Shown piece by piece: positions 50,016 to 57,826 of a stretch of 64,000 bases of DNA (the stretch's first letter is position 1; each line of letters starts with the position of its first letter). The stretch comes from Flavisolibacter longurius (GTDB lineage: Bacteria; Bacteroidota; Bacteroidia; Chitinophagales; Chitinophagaceae), in the NCBI GenBank assembly GCA_013327885.1, contig JABUMY010000002.1, positions 124,001 to 188,000 on the forward strand, given 5' to 3'. A program made the translations under genes and the position numbers. The notes beneath the pieces are model-generated. The model was not told where the DNA came from, did not search any database, and worked only from the letters and a program-made list of their open reading frames with translations.

Positions 50016-51665
50016 ATGAAGCCCTTCCTCTTTTTGCTCTTTTTCCTTTACACTGCAACAGCGCAGGCACAACCCCAATGTCCGCCCAATATTGGCTTTG
50101 AAGACGGCACCTTCAGTAACTGGCAGCTCATGACAGGAACCGTTAGCTCCGATGGCACGCCGCAGTTGTTAATGAGCAACGGCGAGCACCGCTTGTATCG
50201 CGACAATGGCCAGCCCGAACTCGATCCTTATGGGAACTTCCCGGTAACGGCGCCCAACGGCAGCAAATACTCTGCACGCCTGGGCGTTGACCAACCCGGA
50301 CGAAAAGCAGAGCAACTGGCTTACGTGTTTTCAGTGCCGACAAACGCCGATGCCTTCAGCATTATTTTCAACTACGCCATTGTATTGCAAAACCCCAGTC
50401 ACCAGGAACACGAGCAGCCGCGTTTTACCGTAAAAGTTTTTAACGAAACAAGATCGGAGTACATCGAGTGCAGTTCTTTTGATTTTGTAGCAGGCTACAA
50501 CCAGCCGGGTTTCCTGGTTTCGCAATTGGCCGACAGTGTACTGTACAAACCCTGGTCCTCGGTCTCCATTAACCTGAGCACCTTTAAAGGCGAACGGGTG
50601 CGGCTGGAGTTTACCGTGAACGATTGTACCCGCGGCGCCCATTTTGGCTATGCCTATTTTGACGTGGTGGAAAAATGCTCCAATACCATCACCGGCAATG
50701 TGTTTTGCCCGCCGGGCAATCAGCTTACGCTGAATGCGCCGGGCGGCTTTGCCGATTACCAGTGGCATACCGGCGACTTTAGCCGGAAGCTGGGAACAGG
50801 CAGCAATTACACCATTCAACAGCCTGTAGTTGGCGACAGCTTTGCCGTGGAGCTGGTGCCGTTTGCCTACCTGGGTTGCCGCGATACGTTTTATACAAAG
50901 ATCGCATCGAGCACTGAGCCGATGGACCTGGTAGTGCCAGACAGCATCACGGGCTGTGCGGCAGGCTTTAACCTGACGGCGCCCTGGGTAACGCGGGGCA
51001 GTTCGCCTTTTCTTCAGTTTGAATATTTTACCGATGCTACGGCCTCCCTGCTCGTTTCCTATCCCGATAAAATCACCAAATCGGGCGACTATTATATCCG
51101 GGGTACCAACCGCTCCGGCTGTGTGCAAACAAAAAAAGTTTTTATTCGCATTTTGCCGGCTTCCCTTTTTGGGGTTACAGAGCCACCCGTTGTGGCTTTC
51201 CCAGAAGGCGTGAACCTTACCCTTTTGCCCAGCAACCGGCAGCTTGATTATTCCTATTGGGCCAACGCCGACCTGACGGCACCTGTTCCCAACCCTACGC
51301 TTGTGTCGCAAAGCGGCGTTTATTATATCATGGGAACCGACGTTTCGGACTGTTTTTCGGTGCAGCCCGTAACGGTAAAAGTAAAGCCCCAGTTTTTTGT
51401 TCCCACGGCTTTCACCCCCAATGGCGACAGCCGTAACGACAAGTTTATGTACCAGGTGCAGGGAGGCCTGAAAACCGTGAGGTATTTCAAGGTCTTTAAC
51501 CGCTGGGGGGTGGAGGTGTTCAGCAGCACCCGGGTAGGCGAAGGCTGGGATGGCAGCTATAACGGCAAGCCCGCCGAAACGGGGGCCTATGTGTGGTTGT
51601 TAAAAGGTGACACCTGGCTGAATAATTCTGTTGAAGCCAAAGGAACTGTGGTCCTCATCCGGTAA
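50016..51665 (+). CDS. secreted protein with gliding-motility/T9SS type B C-terminal domain
   Basis: 549 residues with a signal peptide (MKPFLFLLFFLYTATAQAQ). The N-terminal half carries a carbohydrate-binding-like beta domain (GFEDGTFSNWQLMTGTVSS, then YGNFPVTAPNGSKYSARLGVDQPG). Ig-like segments follow, and the C-terminal 90 residues are the conserved CHU_C/T9SS type B domain: FFVPTAFTPNGDSRNDKFMYQ, YFKVFNRWGVEVFSS, WDGSYNGKPAETGAYVWLL. Type IX secretion would place it on the cell surface or outside. Role probably adhesive; substrate unknown. Confidence 0.92.
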   Translation: MKPFLFLLFFLYTATAQAQPQCPPNIGFEDGTFSNWQLMTGTVSSDGTPQLLMSNGEHRLYRDNGQPELDPYGNFPVTAPNGSKYSARLGVDQPGRKAEQLAYVFSVPTNADAFSIIFNYAIVLQNPSHQEHEQPRFTVKVFNETRSEYIECSSFDFVAGYNQPGFLVSQLADSVLYKPWSSVSINLSTFKGERVRLEFTVNDCTRGAHFGYAYFDVVEKCSNTITGNVFCPPGNQLTLNAPGGFADYQWHTGDFSRKLGTGSNYTIQQPVVGDSFAVELVPFAYLGCRDTFYTKIASSTEPMDLVVPDSITGCAAGFNLTAPWVTRGSSPFLQFEYFTDATASLLVSYPDKITKSGDYYIRGTNRSGCVQTKKVFIRILPASLFGVTEPPVVAFPEGVNLTLLPSNRQLDYSYWANADLTAPVPNPTLVSQSGVYYIMGTDVSDCFSVQPVTVKVKPQFFVPTAFTPNGDSRNDKFMYQVQGGLKTVRYFKVFNRWGVEVFSSTRVGEGWDGSYNGKPAETGAYVWLLKGDTWLNNSVEAKGTVVLIR

Positions 51666-51710
51666 TTTGCGCCCCAATCGCAATACCTGTGTGAAGAAAA
51701 ACAGTTTAGC

Positions 51711-52025
51711 ATGAAAACAAGAAACTCAATCCTCAATTTTTTCCGTAAAGTTGCCGTTGCCGAAGGCGTTTCTTTTTTGGTTCTCCTCCTCATTGCCATG
51801 CCGCTGAAATACCTGGCTGGCCTGCCGCAACTGGTAACGGTTGTAGGTTGGGCACACGGCGTTTTGTTTGTGGCTTTTCTTGCCCTGGCTGTAGAAGTCA
51901 AGGGTATCCTGAATAAAAACTTTTCCTGGCTGATCAAAGCTTTCCTGGCCTCTGTACTGCCCGTAGGCACTTTTGTACTGGAGCGTAACATGCAAAAGGC
52001 CGGCGATTTTGACCGGGCGGCGTAA
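51711..52025 (+). CDS. DUF3817 family membrane protein
   Basis: 104 residues with three hydrophobic helices and the DUF3817 signature: NFFRKVAVAEGVSFLVLLLIAMPLKYLAG at the start and VGWAHGVLFVAFLALA with the paired G/H residues. The C-terminal helix is LIKAFLASVLPVGTFVLERNM. The family is of unknown function, often a membrane anchor or putative oxygen-carrier subunit. A heptamer array begins within its stop codon. Confidence 0.88.
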   Translation: MKTRNSILNFFRKVAVAEGVSFLVLLLIAMPLKYLAGLPQLVTVVGWAHGVLFVAFLALAVEVKGILNKNFSWLIKAFLASVLPVGTFVLERNMQKAGDFDRAA

Positions 52026-52059
52026 GGCAATAGGCAAAAGACAATGGACAATTTGCAAA
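52025..52059 (+). repeat. heptamer tandem array J (AGGCAAT-type units)
   Basis: Five 7-bp units (AGGCAAT, AGGCAAA, AGACAAT, GGACAAT, TTGCAAA); the first base of the array is the last base of the DUF3817 stop codon. Confidence 0.85.
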
Positions 52060-52212
52060 GCCTTTAAAGACCGCTTTCTTTTTTGCAACCCTGGCATTTA
52101 TGCCGGGGTTATTAATAATATAAGATGATTGTTGGCGATCACCTGCAACTGAATTTTTGCCGGCGAAAGCCATTGTTGTAAAAGAGAAATCATCCCCAAC
52201 GCTAAAGCAACG

Positions 52213-52247
52213 GCAAACCGTAAACTGTAAACGGCAAACTGTAAACT
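52213..52247 (+). repeat. heptamer tandem array J2 (GTAAACT/GCAAACT units)
   Basis: Five 7-bp units of G[C/T]AAAC[C/T/G] type, 50 bases before the next + strand gene. Confidence 0.85.
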
Positions 52248-52296
52248 TCCCACATCTTATGGCGCAGCCCTTGCTCTAAAAAGGAAAACAGCGATC

Positions 52297-52497
52297 ATGG
52301 ACAGAAAAGAAAACAAAGGCGGCATGCTCACCAACGAGGAACTGGAGCAGGACCTGAAGGCAAAAGGCAGAGAGAGCAATAGCAACAATCCTTACAGCGG
52401 GGCGCAGGACACCGGCGAAAAGACCGTTCGGCACATGGGCACCGATGTGCAAAAACGGGACGGGCGGCCGCTAGACGAGGAAAATGAGGAACAATAG
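52297..52497 (+). CDS. small charged hypothetical protein, 66 aa
   Basis: 66 residues (MDRKENKGGMLTNEELEQDLKAKGRES), extremely hydrophilic, no hydrophobic segment, resembling the small disordered stress proteins of Chitinophagaceae and similar in tone to the 93-aa protein at 28706-28987. No family recognised. A purine-rich AAGGAAAA stretch lies about 12 bases before the ATG. Confidence 0.6.
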   Translation: MDRKENKGGMLTNEELEQDLKAKGRESNSNNPYSGAQDTGEKTVRHMGTDVQKRDGRPLDEENEEQ

Positions 52498-52572
52498 CTG
52501 CCCCTTAATTTCCACATTTACAAGGCCTTAATAGGCACCATCTTTGGATAGTTATACCAAAACTGAACAACG

Positions 52573-52848
52573 ATGGAAATAACAGCAGCGGTGTTGTACG
52601 GTGGTTCCCTGGCACATTACGATGTGCGGGTAGAAAGCGGGAGAGAGTGCTTTGCTCGTCTTTCCAGTTTCAATGGTAGCCCGGCCCAACAACCACCACA
52701 CACCATAAAATTAAGAAAAGAAGGAAGGCATTGGGTCAGCGATGGCGTTGACAACAGCTTGTCCGACGACCTGGGTTACGCAGTAGAATTAAAAGCAAAA
52801 CCGATCCTGGAAGGCCGGAGACGCGATGGCAGTCACCCCGCAGGATAA
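52573..52848 (+). CDS. hypothetical protein, 91 aa
   Basis: 91 residues (MEITAAVLYGGSLAHYDVRVESGRECFARL), soluble, probably a small beta sheet with a helical C-terminus. Codon use normal. Followed by a terminator at 52875. No family recognised. Confidence 0.6.
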   Translation: MEITAAVLYGGSLAHYDVRVESGRECFARLSSFNGSPAQQPPHTIKLRKEGRHWVSDGVDNSLSDDLGYAVELKAKPILEGRRRDGSHPAG

Positions 52849-52874
52849 AAGATCAAAAACCAAACGAAAATTTA

Positions 52875-52906
52875 AAAAAGGGAGTGTTCGTAAGCGCTCC
52901 CTTTTT
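52875..52906 (+). terminator. intrinsic terminator
   Basis: AAAAAGGGAG(TG) and (CG)CTCCCTTTTT form a strong stem with an 8-10 base loop and trailing T residues. Confidence 0.8.
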
Positions 52907-52939
52907 ATTTTTAGTTTTCTCCATTCCTGACTTACTACC

Positions 52940-53545
52940 ATGAATGCGCTTTTACTGATCGATATACAAAACGATTTTTTGCCCGGCGGTGCGCTGGCGG
53001 TAAGTGGCGGCGATCAAATTATCCCGGTTGTAAATGCGCTGCAAAACCGTTTTGAGCTGGTGGTTGCCACACAGGACTGGCACCCCGCCACACACAAAAG
53101 CTTTGCGTCGGCACACCCGGGAAAAAATGTTTTTGAGCAGATCGACCTCGATGGTTTGCCACAGGTGCTTTGGCCCGACCACTGCGTGCAGGGCACAACC
53201 GGGGCAGAACTTTCCCCGGCTGTAGACTGGAAGCGGACAGAAGCCATTTTCAGGAAAGGGACTAATCCCGATATTGACAGCTACAGCGGGTTTTACGATA
53301 ACGGTCGCCGCAAAGAGACCGGGTTGGCCGCTTACTTAAAAGGCCGCGGTGTGACCACGGTTTTCCTGGCCGGCCTTGCCGCCGATTACTGTGTTTATTT
53401 TTCTGCGAAAGATGCGCTGGCAGAAGGCTTTAACGTGGTGTTGATAGAAGACGCCACCCGGGCCATTGATGAAGGAGGTTACCAAAAGGCAAGAAAGGAC
53501 CTGTTGGAAGAAGGCGGCCGTATCTTGCAGAGCAGCGAAATATAA
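52940..53545 (+). CDS. pncA: nicotinamidase/pyrazinamidase
   Basis: 201 residues. Catalytic aspartate in ALLLIDIQNDFLPGGAL (D8), metal-binding histidines in TQDWHPATHKSF, catalytic lysine in FRKGTNPDIDSYSGF, and nucleophile cysteine in LAADYCVYFSAKDA. It hydrolyses nicotinamide to nicotinate for NAD salvage. Alone after a terminator. Confidence 0.94.
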   Translation: MNALLLIDIQNDFLPGGALAVSGGDQIIPVVNALQNRFELVVATQDWHPATHKSFASAHPGKNVFEQIDLDGLPQVLWPDHCVQGTTGAELSPAVDWKRTEAIFRKGTNPDIDSYSGFYDNGRRKETGLAAYLKGRGVTTVFLAGLAADYCVYFSAKDALAEGFNVVLIEDATRAIDEGGYQKARKDLLEEGGRILQSSEI

Positions 53546-53634
53546 AAGCCTTCCACTGAACTTTATTTCCCGGTTCTGGTTTCAGCCTACCATTAGCCAC
53601 TGGTACAATTTTATAATACGCTTTGGAGTTGTTC

Positions 53635-53719
53635 GACCCACTCCGGGGTCGGTGTTATTCATCACATTTCTTACCCCGGGTTTCACCCGGAGCTATTCAC
53701 ACGAGACCCCTCCGGGGTC
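53635..53719. repeat. REP-like palindromes, second cluster
   Basis: GACCCACTCCGGGGTC, then CCCCGGGTTTCACCCGGAG, then GACCCCTCCGGGGTC: three related palindromes separated by AT-rich spacers containing TATTCA. They occupy the first half of the gap 53546-53949, which has no gene. Confidence 0.7.
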
Positions 53720-53801
53720 ATTGTTTCCAATTTGTTACTCTAACTTTATTTGCACCTCAAATCCATTGATTGCACCCGTTCATTATAAACGCAGGGTCAC
53801 T

Positions 53802-53864
53802 TACTACCTACTGCAGACTCCCTACTGCCAACTGCTTACTGCCTACTTCCCACTCTCCGCTGCT
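53802..53864 (-). repeat. heptamer tandem array K (TACTGCC-type units)
   Basis: Nine 7-bp units such as TACTGCC, AACTGCT, TACTTCC in register, 85 bases before the next + strand gene. Confidence 0.85.
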
Positions 53865-53949
53865 CCTCAAACTTTCCCGCCACAAATCCTCCCATTCCCG
53901 TTAACTTTAAACACACACAATAAAACCATTTCTTTTTTAATTTCTTGCT

Positions 53950-55284
53950 ATGTCTACACGCCGCCGTTTTTTACAGCAGTCCACCAAACTGGTTGGTGGG
54001 GCTTCCCTCCTTTCCGCTATGAACACACCGGCTTTTGCCATGCTCAACCGCTTTTCACCCGCCGACCAGATCAACATTGGTGCGATCGGTATCAAGGGAA
54101 TGGGATGGGCCAATGTAACCGCAGCCCTCAAGCAACCCGGTGTCAAGCTGGTAGCGCTTTGCGATGTGGACAACAACGTGATGGCCGACCGCATGAAAGA
54201 ACTGCCCACCCTGAACGTGGATGCCGCCGGCGTAAAAACGTATACAGATTACCGTAAGCTGCTCGAGCAAAAAGATATTGACGCCGTTATTATTGGTACG
54301 CCAGACCACTGGCATGCCCTGATGATGATCCATGCCTGCGAGGCAGGGAAAGATGTGTACGTGGAAAAACCTGTAGGGAATTCCATTGTTGAATGCCGGG
54401 CGATGGTGGCCGCGCAGCAGCGTTACAACCGCGTGGTGCAGGTAGGCCAATGGCAACGCAGCCAGCAGCATTTTCGCGATGCGGTGGACTTTGTCGGCAC
54501 CGGCCAACTGGGCAACGTACGCACCGTAAAAGTGTGGTGCTACCAGGGCTGGATGAAGCCCGGTCCTGCGGTACCCGACACGCAGCCACCGGCCGGTGTT
54601 GATTATGCCGCCTGGATCGGGCCCGCTAAAATGAGGCCCTTTAACCCAAGCCGCTTTCATTTCAACTTTCGCTGGTTTTGGGATTATGCCGGCGGGTTGA
54701 TGACCGACTGGGGTGTTCACCTCCTCGATTATGGCCTGCTAGGCATGAAGGCACCAGTGCCCAAAACCGTGGTTTCATTGGGTGGCAAATTTGCTTATCC
54801 CGACCTGCTGCAGGAAACCCCGGACACGCTGACGGCCTTGTACGAATTTGACAATTTCAATCTTGTGTGGGACGGTGCCATGGGCATCGATAACGGCTCC
54901 TACGGCAGGGATCATGGCATTGCCTTTATTGGCAACAACGGCACGCTGGTGGTCAACCGTGGCGGTTGGGAAGTGGTGGAAGAAAAGAACAGCAAAACAA
55001 AAGTGACCAAGCCGCTGGTAAAGCCTTCCGACAATGGCCTCAACAAACACTGGGAAAACTTTATTTCGGTTGTGCGTTCCCGTAAAATGGCCGAACTCAA
55101 TTGCTCGGTGCAGGACGGTGCCCACGTGGCTACCGTTGCACAAATGGGCAACATCAGCTACCAAAGCGGGCAGCGTATTGTTTGGGACAAAGCCGCACAA
55201 AAGTTCACCGATGAAAAGCTGAACAAAGCCTACCTGGCCAAGGAATACCACAACGGTTACAAACTGCCGGTGATCAAAGCCTGA
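53950..55284 (+). CDS. Gfo/Idh/MocA-family oxidoreductase with Tat signal
   Basis: 444 residues. MSTRRRFLQQSTKLVGGASLLSAMNTPAFA carries a twin-arginine motif (RRRFLQ) followed by a hydrophobic stretch, so it is probably Tat-exported. Rossmann NAD(P) domain: INIGAIGIKGMGWANV, VIIGTPDHWHALMMIHACEAGKDVYVEKPVGNS. C-terminal GFO_IDH_MocA domain with GLMTDWGVHLLDYGLLGMK. Such secreted dehydrogenase-like proteins act on sugars or inositol derivatives, substrate unknown. No operon partners. Confidence 0.92.
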   Translation: MSTRRRFLQQSTKLVGGASLLSAMNTPAFAMLNRFSPADQINIGAIGIKGMGWANVTAALKQPGVKLVALCDVDNNVMADRMKELPTLNVDAAGVKTYTDYRKLLEQKDIDAVIIGTPDHWHALMMIHACEAGKDVYVEKPVGNSIVECRAMVAAQQRYNRVVQVGQWQRSQQHFRDAVDFVGTGQLGNVRTVKVWCYQGWMKPGPAVPDTQPPAGVDYAAWIGPAKMRPFNPSRFHFNFRWFWDYAGGLMTDWGVHLLDYGLLGMKAPVPKTVVSLGGKFAYPDLLQETPDTLTALYEFDNFNLVWDGAMGIDNGSYGRDHGIAFIGNNGTLVVNRGGWEVVEEKNSKTKVTKPLVKPSDNGLNKHWENFISVVRSRKMAELNCSVQDGAHVATVAQMGNISYQSGQRIVWDKAAQKFTDEKLNKAYLAKEYHNGYKLPVIKA

Positions 55285-55307
55285 TGGGCAGGCACACAAG
55301 CCCTTTT

Positions 55308-55328
55308 GTGAGTGGTCAGTGGTGAGTA
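55308..55328 (+). repeat. heptamer tandem array L (GTGAGTG units)
   Basis: Three 7-bp units (GTGAGTG, GTCAGTG, GTGAGTA) starting 23 bases after the oxidoreductase stop. Confidence 0.8.
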
Positions 55329-55343
55329 AGGAAACCTGCTCTA

Positions 55344-55385
55344 CTACTTGCCACTCGCTATTGACTACTCGCTGTTGACTGCTTA
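55344..55385 (-). repeat. heptamer tandem array L2 (CTACTCG-type units)
   Basis: Six 7-bp units in the opposite orientation; the array runs into the stop codon of the histidine kinase gene at 55383-55385, so its last unit overlaps the coding end. Confidence 0.85.
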
Positions 55386-56951
55386 TTGCTCTTCATCCGG
55401 CAGCAATACGCGGAACACCGAGCCCTGGCCCGGTGCACTTTCGGCGCTGATGTAGCCGCCATGATTGTCCACTACTTTTTTGGCAATGGCCAGTCCAACC
55501 CCGGTTCCCTGGTATTCGCTGTTGCCATGCAGGCGGGTAAACACCTGGAAGATGCGGTCGGCGTATTGTTGCTCAAAGCCTACACCGTTGTCTTTTACGG
55601 TAACAAGGTAAAAGGGTTTTTCCCTGTCTTCCGGCGATACATCCAGGCCCGATGTGGCACCGGTTACTTTTTCAGAACGGATTTGTATCAAAGGCCTGGT
55701 ACCAGTTCGGCTGTATTTGAGTGCGTTGCTTACCAGGTTCTGAAACAATTGCTGCAACTGCCGGCGGAAGCCGGTTATAGTGGGCAAGGGGCCTACCTCC
55801 ACTACCGCTTTTTTTTCTGAGATCATCAGCTCCAGGTCCGAAAGAATGATCTTGAACTTTTGCTGCAGGTCGATTTCTTCCCGCTGCAGGGCGCCGCTGT
55901 TCAACTGGGCATATGCCAGCAGGTCATCTACCAAGAGGTTCATGCGGGCACTGGCAATTTCGATCCGCTGGAGCAGGTGGCCTTCCGTTTCTGAAAGCCT
56001 GCTGCCCATTGCTGTTTTTAATCGTTCCGTAAAAAAGTGAATTTTCCGGATGGGTTCTTTCAGGTCGTGCGATGCAGCCCGGGTAAATTCTTCCAGGCTT
56101 TCGTTGGAGCGGCGAAGTTCTTGCACCAACTGTTCGCGTTTTATCTCGGCTTCCCTTATAGGAGTTACATCGGTAAAGATCTGGATCAGGTGATCTTCAT
56201 CCAGTTTCGATACGGTCAGCTCCAGCCATTTGCCAGTCGACTGCATCTCGTAACGCATCACAAAAGGCACTCCTGTTTCCAGTGTGTGAATGCAGGCCTG
56301 GTAATAAGGCGAACCCATTACAGCCGGTTCAATTTCCGTAGCTTTTTTGGTGAGGTAGATCTCCCGGGGAAGGCCAATGTACCGCACGGCGGCATCGTTG
56401 GCCATGATGGTCAGCGCATCCACCACGGTTCCGTTTTCGTTGCGGAAAACCTGGCTGACGGAAATACCATTGGATGAGTTTTGCAGAATGTTGTCAAGCA
56501 ATAATTTCTGCTCTTCCAGCTCCCGGCTTTTTTCTTCCAGTTCCCGGATAATGCGGTTTTCTTCGGTACGCTCCTGTACCACCGTCAGTACGCCGTCACG
56601 CAGGCGGGTACGCATCACACGGGCATATTTGTTCAGGACGGCATTGTAAACATTCGTCTTTATGACGCCTCCGTTCATGTAGACATGCGTCAACTCTTCC
56701 ATGACCGTTTTGCGCAGCGAATCGTTCACGACTGTTTTTGCGGAAAGCAGCAACCCATCGTGCTCCTCTTTGGTCAGGTTAAAGTAGTTGAGCCCTTCCT
56801 GGTTGGTGTAGACAAATTGAAAATCGAGAATAGTGGTACCGGCCTCATTCCATACTGGCTTCATCCAGGTGATGGCCTGGGGCTGTACGCCATACAGTTC
56901 GTCAAAGAGTTGCCGGTCAAGGGTCATTCCGGGATTGGACGTATTTATCAT
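55383..56951 (-). CDS. PAS-domain sensor histidine kinase
   Basis: 522 residues from the ATG at 56951. Two PAS-like domains (about 20-110, TWMKPVWNEAGTTILDFQFVYTNQEGL; about 145-265, LDNILQNSSNGISVSQVF) are joined by a coiled coil (RIIRELEEKSRELEEQK). A HisKA domain has the phosphoacceptor in ASHDLKEPIRKI, and the HATPase has N box NLVSNALKYS, G1 DNGVGF and G2 GTGVGLAIAKKVVDNHGG. No membrane segment, so it is cytoplasmic. No response regulator is adjacent. The longer frame to 57005 lacks PAS similarity. Confidence 0.9.
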   Translation of the reverse strand: MINTSNPGMTLDRQLFDELYGVQPQAITWMKPVWNEAGTTILDFQFVYTNQEGLNYFNLTKEEHDGLLLSAKTVVNDSLRKTVMEELTHVYMNGGVIKTNVYNAVLNKYARVMRTRLRDGVLTVVQERTEENRIIRELEEKSRELEEQKLLLDNILQNSSNGISVSQVFRNENGTVVDALTIMANDAAVRYIGLPREIYLTKKATEIEPAVMGSPYYQACIHTLETGVPFVMRYEMQSTGKWLELTVSKLDEDHLIQIFTDVTPIREAEIKREQLVQELRRSNESLEEFTRAASHDLKEPIRKIHFFTERLKTAMGSRLSETEGHLLQRIEIASARMNLLVDDLLAYAQLNSGALQREEIDLQQKFKIILSDLELMISEKKAVVEVGPLPTITGFRRQLQQLFQNLVSNALKYSRTGTRPLIQIRSEKVTGATSGLDVSPEDREKPFYLVTVKDNGVGFEQQYADRIFQVFTRLHGNSEYQGTGVGLAIAKKVVDNHGGYISAESAPGQGSVFRVLLPDEEQ

Positions 56952-57143
56952 GTCGTACCTGCAAAATACGTGGTTTTGGGCGAATCCGGTTGCGGCACCG
57001 GGCAACCCTTTTCCTGCTCATTTTGCTGCCGTTTACTGCTCCTGTAACGCTTCATCTTGCAGAACCCACCGTTTATACAGGCCGGTGAAAATCTTTGCCG
57101 GCGGCACTTTACATTGCACCACATTACCACAAACCACTTTTTT

Positions 57144-57722
57144 ATGATCAGGGATATCCAGATAAAAGACACAACGATTCTTTCCGACAACTGGTATGTT
57201 CTCCGGAAGATCACCTACGAATACAAAAAGAACGACGGCACTGTGCACACGCAAAGCCGCGAAGCTTACGACAGGGGAAACGGGGCGGCCATCCTGCTTT
57301 ACAACAAAGCGCAGCGAACGGTGATCCTTACCCGCCAGTTCCGCCTGCCCACTTATGTCAACGGCAATGCTACGGGGATGCTGATTGAAGCCTGTGCCGG
57401 CCTGCTGGACCAGGATCACCCCGAAGATTGCATCCGGCGGGAAACCGAGGAAGAAACCGGTTACCGGGTGGACAATGTAGAAAAGGTTTTTGAGGCATAT
57501 ATGTCGCCGGGCTCTGTTACCGAGATCCTGCATTTTTTTATTGCGGCGTATAGTCCCAGCATGAAAGTAGCAGGCGGTGGCGGCGTGGCCGGCGAAGAAG
57601 AAAACATTGAAGTAATGGAACTGGGGATAGACGCGGCTATGGCCATGGTGGACAGCGGTGAGATCAGGGATGGCAAGACCATCATGTTGCTGCAATACCT
57701 CAAACTCAAACAGATCCTGTAA
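57144..57722 (+). CDS. nudK: GDP-mannose pyrophosphatase NudK-like Nudix hydrolase
   Basis: 192 residues from the ATG at 57144 ([22 protein letters not shown], the NudK family opening). The Nudix box is present: [10 protein letters not shown] preceded by [11 protein letters not shown]. Its conserved substrate region [28 protein letters not shown] is also typical of GDP-sugar hydrolases. It hydrolyses GDP-mannose and related nucleoside diphosphate sugars. The divergent kinase gene begins at 56951. A bidirectional terminator separates it from the next gene. Confidence 0.9.
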   Translation: MIRDIQIKDTTILSDNWYVLRKITYEYKKNDGTVHTQSREAYDRGNGAAILLYNKAQRTVILTRQFRLPTYVNGNATGMLIEACAGLLDQDHPEDCIRRETEEETGYRVDNVEKVFEAYMSPGSVTEILHFFIAAYSPSMKVAGGGGVAGEEENIEVMELGIDAAMAMVDSGEIRDGKTIMLLQYLKLKQIL

Positions 57723-57780
57723 GAAAGAATAGACAGGCAAAAACAAGATCAGCCTTTCATACCAATGTACTCACAAAACA

Positions 57781-57808
57781 AAAAGCGCAGGCGATGCCTG
57801 CGCTTTTT
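57781..57808. terminator. bidirectional intrinsic terminator
   Basis: AAAAGCGCAGGC and GCCTGCGCTTTT form a perfect 12-bp stem with a 3-base loop, flanked by A and T runs, between convergent genes. Confidence 0.9.
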
Positions 57809-57826
57809 GCTGCCGCAATTATTGTA

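Noticed and set aside
50331-51311. 326-codon open frame on the minus strand
   Set aside because: Antisense to the T9SS cargo protein gene, which ends in a textbook type B domain.
53466-54257. 263-codon open frame on the + strand
   Set aside because: Runs through the palindrome cluster and heptamer array K and overlaps pncA and the oxidoreductase in other frames; composition is that of repeats.
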